Assembly (NCBI GenBank): GCA_019115285.1
Contig: DXDU01000094.1
Location: 1-34,084 of the forward strand
DNA: 34,084 nucleotides
Source of the DNA: Candidatus Acutalibacter pullistercoris
GTDB lineage: Bacteria > Bacillota > Clostridia > Oscillospirales > Acutalibacteraceae
Reading direction: 5' to 3'
A program made the translations under genes and the position numbers. Each line of letters opens with the position of its first letter. Within the stretch, counting starts at the first letter, position 1. This document shows positions 1 through 9,510 of the stretch, piece after piece. Below the pieces are notes generated by a model. It ran no database searches. It had not been told where the DNA came from and worked only from the letters and a program-made list of their open reading frames with translations.

Positions 1-547
1 TGTCGGGGTACACGCCGTGGATGTTGCCGATGCCGGCAGCCAGCATGTCCACGCCCAGGTCGGCGATCATCTTGCACTCGTCGGGATCGGCCACTTCGCC
101 GCCGCCCACGACGCCGTCTTCCTCGCCGCCGATGGCGCCCACTTCAGCTTCCACGGAGATGCCCTTCTCACCGGCGATGCGGATGATCTCCTTGGTCTTC
201 TCGATGTTCTCGTCGATGGCGTAGTGAGAGCCGTCGAACATGACGGAGGAGAAGCCGGCCTCCATGGCGCTGAGAGCGCCTTCGTAGGTGCCGTGGTCCA
301 GATGGAGGGCCACGGGAACGGTGATGTTCAGGGTCTCCACCATGGCCTTGACCATGGCGGCCACGGTCTTGAAGCCGCACATGTACTTGCCGGCGCCTTC
401 AGACACACCCAGGATCACAGGGGAGTTGCACTCCTGCGCGGTGAGCAGGATGGCCTTGGTCCACTCCAGGTTGTTGATGTTGAACTGACCGACGGCGTAC
501 TTGCCGGCCTTGGCTTTTTGGAGCATTTCTTTCGCAGAAACTAACAT
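1..547 (-). CDS. fba: Class II fructose-bisphosphate aldolase (N-terminal part; runs off the window edge)
   Basis: Reverse-strand translation from ATG at 547: MLVSAKEMLQKAKAGKYAVGQFNINNLEWTKAILLTAQECNSPVILGVSEGAGKYM...LHLDHG; RBS GGGAGG upstream. Confidence 0.93.
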   Translation of the reverse strand, partial: MLVSAKEMLQKAKAGKYAVGQFNINNLEWTKAILLTAQECNSPVILGVSEGAGKYMCGFKTVAAMVKAMVETLNITVPVALHLDHGTYEGALSAMEAGFSSVMFDGSHYAIDENIEKTKEIIRIAGEKGISVEAEVGAIGGEEDGVVGGGEVADPDECKMIADLGVDMLAAGIGNIHGVYPD

Positions 548-678
548 AATAGTTGCCTCCCAGGAGAAATTTTTAACAACTGAGTTCATTATAGCCGACC
601 CGCGGCCAAAAATCAAGGGCAGGCCGCACAATTCTCCCCGGCTTTCCTCCATCCGGGGAAATTCGCCCCCAAGGGGGG

Positions 679-1725
679 TCAGTTCTTCTCTTTGCGCTGC
701 AGCAGCACGGCGGCGATGATAATGCCCCCCTTAAAGGCGGTGCTCAGATAGGGGTCCACGCCGATGAGGTTCAGGAGGTTGTTCATCACGGCCACGATCA
801 GGGTGCCGAAGACGGTGCCCACCACAGACCCCCGGCCGCCGGACATGCTGGTGCCGCCCACGATGACGGCGGCGATGGCGTCCATCTCAAAGCCGCTGCC
901 GGCGCTGGCGTAGTCCATAGAGCCGATGCGGGAGGTCTGGATGATGGCGGCCCCGGCCACCAACAGCCCTGTGAGGGCGTACACCCGGCGCTTCACCTTC
1001 CGGACGTTGACGCCGGAGAGGCGGGTGGTCCGCTCGTTGGAGCCGATGGCGAACACGTACCGGCCGAAGGTGGTCTGCTTGGAGATCAGATACATCACCA
1101 CGGCGGCAATGGCCCAGTACAGGATGGGCATCAGCTGCATGCCGCCGATCTGGAACCGGGCGATCTCTTTATAAGGATCGGGCAGGGTGGGGCTCTGGGT
1201 CTTCATAAAGTACTGGGTGACGCTGCGCAGGATCTGCATGGTGCCCAGCGTGGCGATGAAGGGGGGCATCTTGCCGTTGGAGATGAGCAGGCCGTTGCCC
1301 TCCCCCAGCAGGCTGCCGAAGGCGGCGGCGGCCACCAGGGCGATGAGGATGGCCGGGATGCCGGAAATGCCAATGGCTCCAAGCCAGCCGTTGGGGCCCT
1401 CATCCAGCAGCACCATGGTGAAGGCGCCCACAGCCACGTACACCGAGCCCACCGACAGATCGATGCCCCCGGAGATGATGACGAAGGTCATGCCCAGGGC
1501 GATGATGCCGATGGCGGCGTTGCCCCGGAGGATGGAGATCCAGTTATTCAGCCAGCTCATAAACCAGCCGCCGAAGCCCTCGTAACTGGAGTTGAAGGTG
1601 AGGGCCAGGGTCTGCACCACCACCATGACGATGAGCGCGATCCCCGTGCTGAACAAGGGGTTCGTCTTCCACAACTGCTGGAACCGGGCCAGCAAACCCA
1701 ACTTTTCATTCTTTGCCTTATCCAC
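679..1725 (-). CDS. Sugar ABC transporter permease (RbsC-like)
   Basis: 348 aa multi-TM protein with GGIDLSVGS motif; overlaps the ATPase gene start-to-stop. Confidence 0.93.
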   Translation of the reverse strand: MDKAKNEKLGLLARFQQLWKTNPLFSTGIALIVMVVVQTLALTFNSSYEGFGGWFMSWLNNWISILRGNAAIGIIALGMTFVIISGGIDLSVGSVYVAVGAFTMVLLDEGPNGWLGAIGISGIPAILIALVAAAAFGSLLGEGNGLLISNGKMPPFIATLGTMQILRSVTQYFMKTQSPTLPDPYKEIARFQIGGMQLMPILYWAIAAVVMYLISKQTTFGRYVFAIGSNERTTRLSGVNVRKVKRRVYALTGLLVAGAAIIQTSRIGSMDYASAGSGFEMDAIAAVIVGGTSMSGGRGSVVGTVFGTLIVAVMNNLLNLIGVDPYLSTAFKGGIIIAAVLLQRKEKN

Positions 1726-3226
1726 TGACAGCCACCCTCTCTACTGTTTCTCCGCCCGTTGCCAGGCGCATGATCTCCTGGTCGGTCATCTCATCCCCTC
1801 GAAGCTCCCCCTGCACAGCGCCGTGGTACATGACCACCGCCCTGTCGCAGATGCGGATGATCTCCTGGGCTTCGCTGGAAAGCACCACCACCGCCATGCC
1901 CTGATGGGCCAGGTCCAGGATGGTGTCGTAAATATCCTCTTTGGCGCCCACGTCCACGCCCTGGGTGGGGTTGTCGAAAATAAGCACCTTGGGCCCGGCG
2001 TTGAGCCACTTAGCCAGCACCACTTTCTGCTGGTTGCCGCCGGACAGGCTGCCGATGAGCCGCTCTTCCCCATCCATTTTGATCTTCAGGCCGGCCACTT
2101 CCCGCTGGAAGGCCTGGCGCACCTTGGGCCAGGAGATCCACCCGGCCTTGGCGTTTTTGGGCCAGGTGACGATGGAGCCGTTCTCCAGGATGCTCATGTC
2201 CTTGATGATGCCATTTTCCTTCCGGTCCCGGGGCACGTAGCCGATGCCCAGGTCCACCGCCTGCTGGGTGCTGCGCACAGTCACAGGCTGGCCCATCAGG
2301 TAGATCTGCCCCTGGTACTTGCCGGCGCTGCCGAACACTGCCTGGAACAGCTCGCTGCGGCCGTCTCCCAAAAGCCCGGTAAAACCCAGGATCTCCCCGG
2401 CCCGGACGGAGAAGGAGATGTGGGAGAACCGGCCGGGCTGGCTCAGGTCCTCCACCCGCAGGACTTCCTCCCCCAGGATCCGCTCTTTCCGCAAAGACTC
2501 GGTGCGCACCTCGTGGCCCACCATGTACCGGGCAAGCTCGTCGGTGTTTGTCTCAGAGACTTTCCCCGCGGCCACCATCACCCCGTCCCGGAGCACGGTG
2601 TACCGGTCGCAGATCTCCATCACCTCCCCCAGCTTGTGGGAGATGAACACCATGGCCACCCCCTGCTCCCGCAGGGTGCGCATCATGGCGAAGACCCGCT
2701 GGATCTCCGGCTCGGTTAGAGAGGTGGTGGGCTCGTCCATGATGATGATAGAGGCCTCCATCAACAGGGCCCGGGCGATCTCCACAATCTGCTTGTAAGA
2801 GGCGTCCAGGTCCCGGACCATGGTCCTGGGGTCCAGGTCTACCCCCATGCGCTCGAACACGGACTGGCACTTGGCGCACATGGCCTTGGCGTCCAGCAGG
2901 CCGAACTTGCCCTTGAGCTCCCTGCCGATGAACATGTTCTCGAACACCGCCAGGTCGTTGACCAGGTTCAGCTCCTGGTGGATGAAGGCGATGCCGGCCG
3001 ACAGGGAATCTCCGGGCACCCGGAACTCCACCTGCCTGCCGTCCAGGGAAATGGTCCCCCGATCCGCCGGAAGCACCCCGCCCAAAATGTTCATCAGCGT
3101 GGACTTTCCCGCGCCATTTTCCCCCAGCAGGGCGCAGATCTCGCCGCCGGAGAGGGAAAAATCGATGTCTTTCAGCACGTCGTTGGCTCCGAAGGATTTG
3201 GTGATATTGCGCATTTCCAGCGTCAT
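1718..3226 (-). CDS. Sugar ABC transporter ATP-binding protein (RbsA/MglA-like, two ABC domains)
   Basis: GENGAGKST Walker A, LSGGNQQKV signature, MDEPTTSL. Start taken as MTLEMRNITKSFG rather than the longer ORF, which runs through a hairpin. Confidence 0.93.
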   Translation of the reverse strand: MTLEMRNITKSFGANDVLKDIDFSLSGGEICALLGENGAGKSTLMNILGGVLPADRGTISLDGRQVEFRVPGDSLSAGIAFIHQELNLVNDLAVFENMFIGRELKGKFGLLDAKAMCAKCQSVFERMGVDLDPRTMVRDLDASYKQIVEIARALLMEASIIIMDEPTTSLTEPEIQRVFAMMRTLREQGVAMVFISHKLGEVMEICDRYTVLRDGVMVAAGKVSETNTDELARYMVGHEVRTESLRKERILGEEVLRVEDLSQPGRFSHISFSVRAGEILGFTGLLGDGRSELFQAVFGSAGKYQGQIYLMGQPVTVRSTQQAVDLGIGYVPRDRKENGIIKDMSILENGSIVTWPKNAKAGWISWPKVRQAFQREVAGLKIKMDGEERLIGSLSGGNQQKVVLAKWLNAGPKVLIFDNPTQGVDVGAKEDIYDTILDLAHQGMAVVVLSSEAQEIIRICDRAVVMYHGAVQGELRGDEMTDQEIMRLATGGETVERVAVSG

Positions 3227-3251
3227 AAAGTATCCTCCGCTCTCGTTTTGG

Positions 3252-3283
3252 AAAAAGGCTATGGAGGATTCCATAGCCTTTTT
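3252..3283 (-). terminator. Hairpin between the substrate-binding protein and ATPase genes (partial terminator/attenuator or mRNA stabiliser)
   Basis: Perfect 14-bp inverted repeat AAAAAGGCTATGGA-ggat-TCCATAGCCTTTTT. Confidence 0.75.
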
Positions 3284-3338
3284 CTTCGTTCATTTCAGTT
3301 CTTTCAGTTTCCTCCCCTGGGGAAGGAAAGGATGAAGC

Positions 3339-4406
3339 TTAGTAGGGAGCGCTCTCGTCCAGGAACTCTTCCACATTCTCCCGGTCCACCACGGTGGTGG
3401 GGATGATCTTCTCCTGCTCCACTTCCTCGCCCTGCATGATGGACACGGCCATATCCACGGCGTCCTCGATCATGGAGGGGCTGTACAGAGCGGACTGGAT
3501 CCAGATGTCCTCGTTCTCGGGCATCATGTTGAAGTACTCCTGCATGCCACCGCCGCCGGTGACGACCTTGATGTCGGTGCGGCCGGCCTCTTCGATGGCC
3601 TGCAGCACGCCGATGGAGGTCTCGTCATCCATGGAGAACACGGCGTCGATCTGGGCGTTGGCAGCCAGCACGTCAGAGAAGTCGTTCAGGCCGGCCTCGC
3701 GGGTGAACTCGGTGGCGTAGGTGATCACGTTCATGTCGGGAGCGATCTCGGCGATCTTCTCCTCGAAGCCCTTCTGGCGCAGCTCGGAAACGGAGCCGGA
3801 AGAGGGCACGTTCAGCATGACCACAGTGCCGGTCTCGCCGATCTTGTCCACGATGTACTCGGCGCAGGCGGAGCCCATGCCCTCGTTGTCGCCGGCCACG
3901 TGGTACACGCCCTCGGCGTCGATGACGATGTCAAAGTTCACAACGGGGATGCCCTCGTCGATCAGGGACTGGATGGGGTCCTCCATGCCTTCCCACTGGG
4001 GATAGGCCACAACGGCCTGGGCGCCCCAGGTCTTCAGCTGGTCGATCTGGTCGGTCATCTCCTCGGCGTTGCTGCTGGTGAGCAGGTTGTACTCCAGCAC
4101 GCCTTCCTCCTGCAGCTGCTCGCAGCGCTCCTGGGCGAAGTAGGCCACGCCGGAGACCCAGCCGTGGGTCACAGCGGGAGCCAGGATGCCCAGCTTGAAG
4201 GGCTCGTCGGTGCCGGTGGTCTCCTCAGTGGAGGCCTCCTCGCTGCTCTCCTCAGAAGCTTCGCTGCTCTCTTCGGCCTGGCTGCTCTCTTCCGTGGCGG
4301 AAGAGGTGGAGCTGGTGTCAGAAGAAGAGGACTGACTGTCGGTCCCGCAGGCCACCAGGCCGCAAACAAGCAGCAGGGCCAGGACCAGGGAAAGTACCTT
4401 TTTCAT
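3339..4406 (-). CDS. Sugar ABC transporter substrate-binding lipoprotein
   Basis: Lipobox LLVCGLVACG, Ser/Glu-rich linker, periplasmic-binding-protein fold sequence. Confidence 0.92.
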   Translation of the reverse strand: MKKVLSLVLALLLVCGLVACGTDSQSSSSDTSSTSSATEESSQAEESSEASEESSEEASTEETTGTDEPFKLGILAPAVTHGWVSGVAYFAQERCEQLQEEGVLEYNLLTSSNAEEMTDQIDQLKTWGAQAVVAYPQWEGMEDPIQSLIDEGIPVVNFDIVIDAEGVYHVAGDNEGMGSACAEYIVDKIGETGTVVMLNVPSSGSVSELRQKGFEEKIAEIAPDMNVITYATEFTREAGLNDFSDVLAANAQIDAVFSMDDETSIGVLQAIEEAGRTDIKVVTGGGGMQEYFNMMPENEDIWIQSALYSPSMIEDAVDMAVSIMQGEEVEQEKIIPTTVVDRENVEEFLDESAPY

Positions 4407-4489
4407 CTTGCGTTTTCCTCCTAGGTATATGATACCTCATAGTTTCAGCGGCTCATCCAGAAAAGGACCGGCCGCCGCTTCCGTGATGT

Positions 4490-4518
4490 ATTATAGCAAA
4501 GGCGGTTCCGTTTTTCAA
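4490..4518 (-). promoter_or_regulatory. Sigma-A promoter of the ABC transporter operon
   Basis: Reverse strand TTGAAA-N17-TATAAT. Confidence 0.75.
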
Positions 4519-4583
4519 GGGATAGTTGCTACTTTCTCCCCCCTTTTTTCAGAAAAAACTCACTTGTTCCCCTGGGGAAGGGC

Positions 4584-4611
4584 TTGTTTTTTTGTCAGGG
4601 TGCGCTACAAT
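4584..4611 (+). promoter_or_regulatory. Candidate promoter of the uxaC operon
   Basis: TTGTTT-N16-TACAAT upstream of an AAGGAGG RBS and the uxaC ATG. Confidence 0.6.
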
Positions 4612-4652
4612 GTTAGATAAGACCACTCACACAGGTAGAAGGAGGAGCGCCT

Positions 4653-6059
4653 ATGCGACCTTACATCCACAAAGACTTCCTGCTGTCCACCCCCGCCGCC
4701 CGGGAGCTTTACCACCGCTTTGGGGAAGGCCAGCCCATTTTCGACTTTCACTGCCATTTAAGCCCCAAGGAGATCCGGGAGGACCAGCGGTTTGAGACCA
4801 TCACCCAGGTGTGGCTCTCGGGGGACCACTACAAGTGGCGGCTCATGCGGGCAAACGGGGTGCCCGAGGAGCTCATCACCGGGGACGGGGACCCCTACGA
4901 GAAGTTCTTAGCCTGGGCCCGCACCGTGGAAAAGAGCGTGGGAAACCCCCTCTACGCCTGGACCCACATGGAATTGAAAAACTACTTCGGGGTAGAGGAA
5001 CTCCTCAGCGAGAAGACCGCCCCCGCCATCTGGCAGGCCTGCAATGAAAAGCTGCAAGAGCCCGGCTTCTCCGCCCGGGGGCTGATTGTACAGAGCAATG
5101 TAAAGGCCCTGTGCACCACCGACGACCCGGTGGACAGCTTAGAGCACCACGCCGCCCTGGTCGCTGACGGCAGCTTCCCGGTGCAGGTGCTCCCCGCCTT
5201 CCGGCCGGAGACCGCCCTGCACCCGGAGCAGGCAAACTTCCGGGACTGGGTGGGCCGTTTGGGGCAGGTCACCGGCAAGGCTATCGCTTCCCTCTGCGAT
5301 CTGGAAGAAGCCCTTTCCCAGCGGGCTTTCTATTTTAAAGAGAGAGGCTGCCTCATCGCCGACCAGAGCCTGCAGTCCCCGGACTTTACCGCAGGCACCA
5401 GGCAGGAGGCGGAGGCCGCTTTCCAAAAGGCACTCTCCGGGGAGGCCCTCTCCCCCGCCGAACAGAACGCCTACCAGACCCAGCTTCTGATCAGCCTGGG
5501 GCGGCTGTACAAGAAAGCGGGCTTTGTGATGCAGCTCCACTTCGGGGTGCTGCGCAACACCAACTCACGGATGTTCCCCCTCACCGGGCCGGACGCGGGC
5601 TTTGACTGCGTGGGAGACGGGGTCAGCGCCGCCTCCATGGCCGCCCTGTTCGACGCATTGGACAAGACGGACGAGCTGCCCCCCACGGTGATCTACTCCC
5701 TGAACGCCTGCGACGACGATAAGCTGGCCAGCGTCCTGGGGGCCTTCCAGCAGGGGACCTTCCCCCAGAAGATGCAGCTGGGAGCGCCCTGGTGGTTCTC
5801 CGACCACAAGGACGGCATGGTGAAGATGATGAAGGCCTTGGCCAACACCGGGCTGCTCTCCGGGTTTATCGGCATGCTCACCGACTCCCGCAGCTTCCTC
5901 TCCTACGCCCGGCACGAGTACTTCCGCCGGGTGCTCTGTAACCTGCTGGGCCAGTGGATGGAGGACGGGGAGATCCCCCAGGACTACGAGCTCGTCGGCC
6001 CCATGGTACGGGACATCTGCTACGGCAACGCCGCCGCCTATTTTGGCCTAGGGAAATAA
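4653..6059 (+). CDS. uxaC: Glucuronate isomerase
   Basis: 468 aa; IHKDFLLSTPAARELYHRF...PIFDFHCHLSPKEI is characteristic of UxaC. Confidence 0.96.
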   Translation: MRPYIHKDFLLSTPAARELYHRFGEGQPIFDFHCHLSPKEIREDQRFETITQVWLSGDHYKWRLMRANGVPEELITGDGDPYEKFLAWARTVEKSVGNPLYAWTHMELKNYFGVEELLSEKTAPAIWQACNEKLQEPGFSARGLIVQSNVKALCTTDDPVDSLEHHAALVADGSFPVQVLPAFRPETALHPEQANFRDWVGRLGQVTGKAIASLCDLEEALSQRAFYFKERGCLIADQSLQSPDFTAGTRQEAEAAFQKALSGEALSPAEQNAYQTQLLISLGRLYKKAGFVMQLHFGVLRNTNSRMFPLTGPDAGFDCVGDGVSAASMAALFDALDKTDELPPTVIYSLNACDDDKLASVLGAFQQGTFPQKMQLGAPWWFSDHKDGMVKMMKALANTGLLSGFIGMLTDSRSFLSYARHEYFRRVLCNLLGQWMEDGEIPQDYELVGPMVRDICYGNAAAYFGLGK

Positions 6060-6062
6060 GCC

Positions 6063-6386
6063 GTGAACGACAGGAAGGAGCTCCTCAGGAAAGCCGCCGG
6101 AGCGGCTGCGGTCCTGGTCCTGCTCACCGGGGTGATGACCGGCGCGCTGTGCGCCGCGTGCCAGGGGATGCTGGCCCTCTACCGCGCCTACCCGCCCCTG
6201 CCGCCGTTCCAATACCGTGCCCCCATCCTGCTGGGGGTAGGGTTGGTGATTGTTCTGCTGGTCCATCTCACCGGCTGGTTTTTGGCCCGGCGCAAGCTCT
6301 TCCGAAGCAAGCTAACGGGGTCGCTTTTGGCTGCCGCCGCCGTGGGGATCGGCATAATTCTCCTGCGGCTTATTGTATTCCATTGA
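6063..6386 (+). CDS. Small membrane protein of unknown function
   Basis: GTG start, 107 aa, two to three hydrophobic segments, tightly packed in the operon. Confidence 0.7.
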   Translation: MNDRKELLRKAAGAAAVLVLLTGVMTGALCAACQGMLALYRAYPPLPPFQYRAPILLGVGLVIVLLVHLTGWFLARRKLFRSKLTGSLLAAAAVGIGIILLRLIVFH

Positions 6387-6412
6387 AACTCTGTTAAGAA
6401 AGGACGATACCT

Positions 6413-7267
6413 ATGATAAAGTTACCCTTTTCCATCGACCTGAACGGCAAGGTGGCGGTAGTCACCGGGGCGGGGGGCGTGCTGTGCAGCATGTTCGCCC
6501 GGGCTTTGGCCCAGTGCGGGGCCAAGGTGGCCCTGCTGGACATCAACGAGGAGGCGGCCCGCAAAGCCGCCGGGGACATCGCCGCCGAGGGCTTTGCCGC
6601 CAAGGGCTACGCCTGCGACTGCCTGAGCAAGGAGAGCTGCCAGGCCGCCAGGGAGCAGATCCACCGGGACTTCGGCCCCTGCGATATCTTACTCAACGGG
6701 GCGGGGGGCAACAACCCCCGGGCCACCACAGACAAGGAGTACTACGAGGACGGGGACCTGCTGGACCCGGAGGTGAAGAGCTTCTTCGACTTAGAGCCCG
6801 CCGGGGTGGAGTTTGTGTTCAACCTGAACTTCCTGGGGGTGTTGCTGCCCACCCAGGTCTTTGCCCAGGACATGCTGGAGAAGAAGGAGGGGGCCATCCT
6901 CAACATCTCCTCCATGAACGCCTACACCCCCTTGACCAAGATCCCCGCCTACTCCGGGGCCAAGGCCGCGGTGAGCAACTTCACCCAGTGGCTGGCGGTG
7001 CACTTCGCCGGGACGGGCATCCGGGTCAACGCCATCGCCCCGGGCTTTTTGGTATCCAACCAGAACCGCTCCCTGCTGTTCCATGAGGACGGCACCCCCA
7101 CCCCCCGCACCGGGAAGATTTTGTCCGGCACCCCCATGGGCCGCTTCGGCGACGCGGAGGAGCTGGTGGGCGGCGTGCTGTTCCTGCTCTCCAAAGAGGC
7201 GGCCAGCTTCATCACCGGGGTGGTGCTGCCCATCGACGGCGGTTTCAGCGCCTATTCCGGCGTATGA
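6413..7267 (+). CDS. SDR-family oxidoreductase, D-mannonate oxidoreductase type
   Basis: TGAGGVLCSMFARALAQ nucleotide-binding motif, YSGAKAAV catalytic motif, NNPRATT; context next to uxaC. Confidence 0.85.
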   Translation: MIKLPFSIDLNGKVAVVTGAGGVLCSMFARALAQCGAKVALLDINEEAARKAAGDIAAEGFAAKGYACDCLSKESCQAAREQIHRDFGPCDILLNGAGGNNPRATTDKEYYEDGDLLDPEVKSFFDLEPAGVEFVFNLNFLGVLLPTQVFAQDMLEKKEGAILNISSMNAYTPLTKIPAYSGAKAAVSNFTQWLAVHFAGTGIRVNAIAPGFLVSNQNRSLLFHEDGTPTPRTGKILSGTPMGRFGDAEELVGGVLFLLSKEAASFITGVVLPIDGGFSAYSGV

Positions 7268-7581
7268 GCACCCTGCCTCAGCGGGTCTACCAACTGGTGG
7301 CCCAAATCCCCAAAGGGAACGTGGCCACCTACGGCCAGCTGGCCCTGCTGGCGGGTAGCCCCCGGGCGTCTCGGATTGTAGGGGCGGCGCTGTACCGGGC
7401 CCCCACCGGCCTGCCCTGCCACCGGGTGCTGTACCGGGACGGAACTTTATGCTGCGACCAGGCCTTTGGGGGGAAGGAGATCCAGCGGCAGCTGCTGGAG
7501 GCCGAAGGTATACCTTTCCTCCCCGACGGGCGGGTGGATTTGAAGCGCTGCCTGTGGCCAGGCCCGAAGGAACAACCCTGA
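7264..7581 (+). CDS. MGMT / alkyltransferase-like protein
   Basis: GNVATYGQLALLAG...PTGLPCHRVLYRDG, PCHRV active-site motif; overlaps the upstream stop (ATGA). Confidence 0.88.
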   Translation: MSTLPQRVYQLVAQIPKGNVATYGQLALLAGSPRASRIVGAALYRAPTGLPCHRVLYRDGTLCCDQAFGGKEIQRQLLEAEGIPFLPDGRVDLKRCLWPGPKEQP

Positions 7582-7600
7582 GCAAAGGAGTGATACGAAA

Positions 7601-7834
7601 ATGAAAGCCGTGACCCATTTTATGGGATGGGCCGCCCTGGTGGGCGGGGCCGTCCTCGGCATACTGAGCCTGCTCGCCGGAGGGGTGCTGCAATTGGTGA
7701 TGTGGATCTTCCTGGGGCTGGTGCTGGCGGTGATCCTGTTCGCCCTCACCGAGGTGCTGGGACGTCTGGAGGAGCAGCAGGCCCTGCTCCAGGAGCTGCG
7801 CGGCACCAAAGAGAAAAAAGAGCCCGCGGAGTAG
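7601..7834 (+). CDS. Small two-TM membrane protein
   Basis: 77 aa, RBS AAAGGAG, hydrophobic segments plus charged tail. Confidence 0.6.
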   Translation: MKAVTHFMGWAALVGGAVLGILSLLAGGVLQLVMWIFLGLVLAVILFALTEVLGRLEEQQALLQELRGTKEKKEPAE

Positions 7835-7895
7835 ACGCACAGCACGCCGTGTCCTGGCATCGCCCGGGGAGCGCTGCGAATGCAACTGGAAAGAT

Positions 7896-7924
7896 GGGAC
7901 GTGCCCTGTGGGCGCGTCCCTTTT
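7896..7924 (+). terminator. Rho-independent terminator
   Basis: GGGACGTGCCC-tgt-GGGCGCGTCCC-TTTT. Confidence 0.8.
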
Positions 7925-7984
7925 GTTACCCCTGAAAAAGGGGGAAAAGATTGGAAAAAACTTCTAAAGCGGCAAAAACAACTC

Positions 7985-8013
7985 TTGTGTTTTTCGGGCA
8001 CAGTTGCTATAAT
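7985..8013 (+). promoter_or_regulatory. Sigma-A promoter of the phosphoribosyltransferase gene
   Basis: TTGTGT-N17-TATAAT. Confidence 0.75.
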
Positions 8014-8069
8014 AGAAGAAACACCCTCTCCCTGGGCTGCCGGGGAAGGGGCAGGGAGGTAGAATCACT

Positions 8070-8708
8070 ATGGAAAACCGCGTACTGAAAATCACCTCGA
8101 AACACGAGAGCGTCCCCCTGAAGTACATTCACGGGCATTTCGCCACCAATCACTCCCATATCAACTGCTACCTGGACATGACCACCCTGAAGACCCGCCA
8201 GAGCGAGGCGGAGCGGGCGGCCAAAGCCCTGGTGCGGCCCTACGTGGTCACCACCATTGTGGACACCATCCTCTGCCTGGACGGCACCCAGATCATCGGG
8301 GCCTACCTCTCCCAGGAGCTGAGCCACGCGGGCCTGGCCTCCATCAACGCCCACCAGACCATCTATATCATCACCCCCGAGTACGACGCCACCAGCCAGC
8401 TGCTGTTCCGGGACAACACCCAGCCCATGGTCCGGGGCAAGCACGTGCTCATCCTCACCGCCTCGGTGACCACCGGCATCAGCGTGGCCAAGGCCATGGA
8501 CTGCGTGGAGTACTATGGCGGCACCACCGCGGGCATCTGCTCCATCTTCAGCGCCCAGGACGAGATCGCCGGGATGCGGGTGCACTCTGTGTTCACCCCG
8601 GAGGACATCCCCGACTACGCCACCTACCCCAGCCACGACTGCCCCCTGTGCAAGCAGAAGCAGAAGTTAGACGCCCTGGTCAACAGCTACGGCTACTCCA
8701 AGCTGTGA
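8070..8708 (+). CDS. Phosphoribosyltransferase (orotate phosphoribosyltransferase-like)
   Basis: 212 aa; VLILTASVTTGISVAKAMDCVEYYGG matches a PRTase PRPP loop region. Confidence 0.8.
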   Translation: MENRVLKITSKHESVPLKYIHGHFATNHSHINCYLDMTTLKTRQSEAERAAKALVRPYVVTTIVDTILCLDGTQIIGAYLSQELSHAGLASINAHQTIYIITPEYDATSQLLFRDNTQPMVRGKHVLILTASVTTGISVAKAMDCVEYYGGTTAGICSIFSAQDEIAGMRVHSVFTPEDIPDYATYPSHDCPLCKQKQKLDALVNSYGYSKL

Positions 8709-8758
8709 TCGTTCCTCAAAACAAAGAGGCATCCCCGGGAAGGCCCAGGGATGCTTTT

Positions 8759-9409
8759 TTATGGCCGGTCCTCCTCTTTTACCAGCAAGGTGAACCGGGA
8801 ACGGCTGGTGCGCAGCAGCCCCTCCCGGGCCATGTTCCCCAGCTCGTGGGACAGGGCGCTGCGGTCTACCTCCAAGTAGTCCGCCAGCTGCTGCCTGGTA
8901 AAGGGGATGGTAAACTCCCGGGAGCCGTTCCTCGCCGCCTCGAAGGAGAGATACGACAGCACCCGGCCCCGGATGGTCTTGGAGGAGGTGTGGAAGATCC
9001 GCCGGGAGAGCCGCAGGTTTTTCTCCGCGGTGAGCAGCAGCAGGTTCCGGAGCAGCCTGGGGTCTCTCCCCAGCTTCCCCGGGGACAGGAACAAGGCCTT
9101 CCCCGCCTCCGCCCCGGTGACGCTGACCTGCAGCGGTTCCTCGGGGAGCAGGGCATAAGTCTCGGCGAAGACTTTCCCCGGCCCCAGGCTGTCCAGCACG
9201 CTCCTGTTCCCCCAGAAGTCGTGGTGCTCCACCGTCACCCTGCCGGCGAGCACCACCCCCATGCTCTGGGTGCGCTCCCCCGCGGAGAGCAAGGTCTCTC
9301 CCCGCTGAAAGTACCGCTCCCTGGCCCCCACCTGAGACAGCAGGCTTTCCCACTCCCCTTCCGGCACCCCGGCGAACAAAGGGCACCCCACCAGCGAAAA
9401 AAGTTCCAT
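8759..9409 (-). CDS. Crp/Fnr-family transcriptional regulator
   Basis: N-terminal cNMP-like beta barrel, C-terminal HTH (FTRQQLADYLEVDRSALSHELGNMAREGLL). Start chosen after the AAGGAGGAG RBS. Confidence 0.9.
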   Translation of the reverse strand: MELFSLVGCPLFAGVPEGEWESLLSQVGARERYFQRGETLLSAGERTQSMGVVLAGRVTVEHHDFWGNRSVLDSLGPGKVFAETYALLPEEPLQVSVTGAEAGKALFLSPGKLGRDPRLLRNLLLLTAEKNLRLSRRIFHTSSKTIRGRVLSYLSFEAARNGSREFTIPFTRQQLADYLEVDRSALSHELGNMAREGLLRTSRSRFTLLVKEEDRP

Positions 9410-9422
9410 GGCTCCTCCTTTT

Positions 9423-9438
9423 TGTTGGAAGTACAACA
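9423..9438. promoter_or_regulatory. Operator-like dyad between the Crp/Fnr promoter and its start codon
   Basis: TGTTG-gaagta-CAACA inverted repeat. Confidence 0.45.
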
Positions 9439-9452
9439 TATTTTCTCCGCCC

Positions 9453-9481
9453 ATTCTAGTATACTAAGGCCGTAAAGTCAA
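9453..9481 (-). promoter_or_regulatory. Sigma-A promoter of the Crp/Fnr-family gene
   Basis: Reverse strand TTGACT-N17-TAGAAT. Confidence 0.75.
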
Positions 9482-9510
9482 GGACAGCCACAGAAAGGAG
9501 CCACCACACC

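Noticed and set aside
638-678. GC-rich hairpin CCCCGG...CCGGGG downstream of the ABC permease as a terminator
   Set aside because: Short stem and no clear T-tract on the minus strand.
4190-4330. Ser/Glu-rich repetitive codons in the binding protein as a slippage-prone microsatellite
   Set aside because: Imperfect codon mixture typical of lipoprotein linkers; no long uniform tract.
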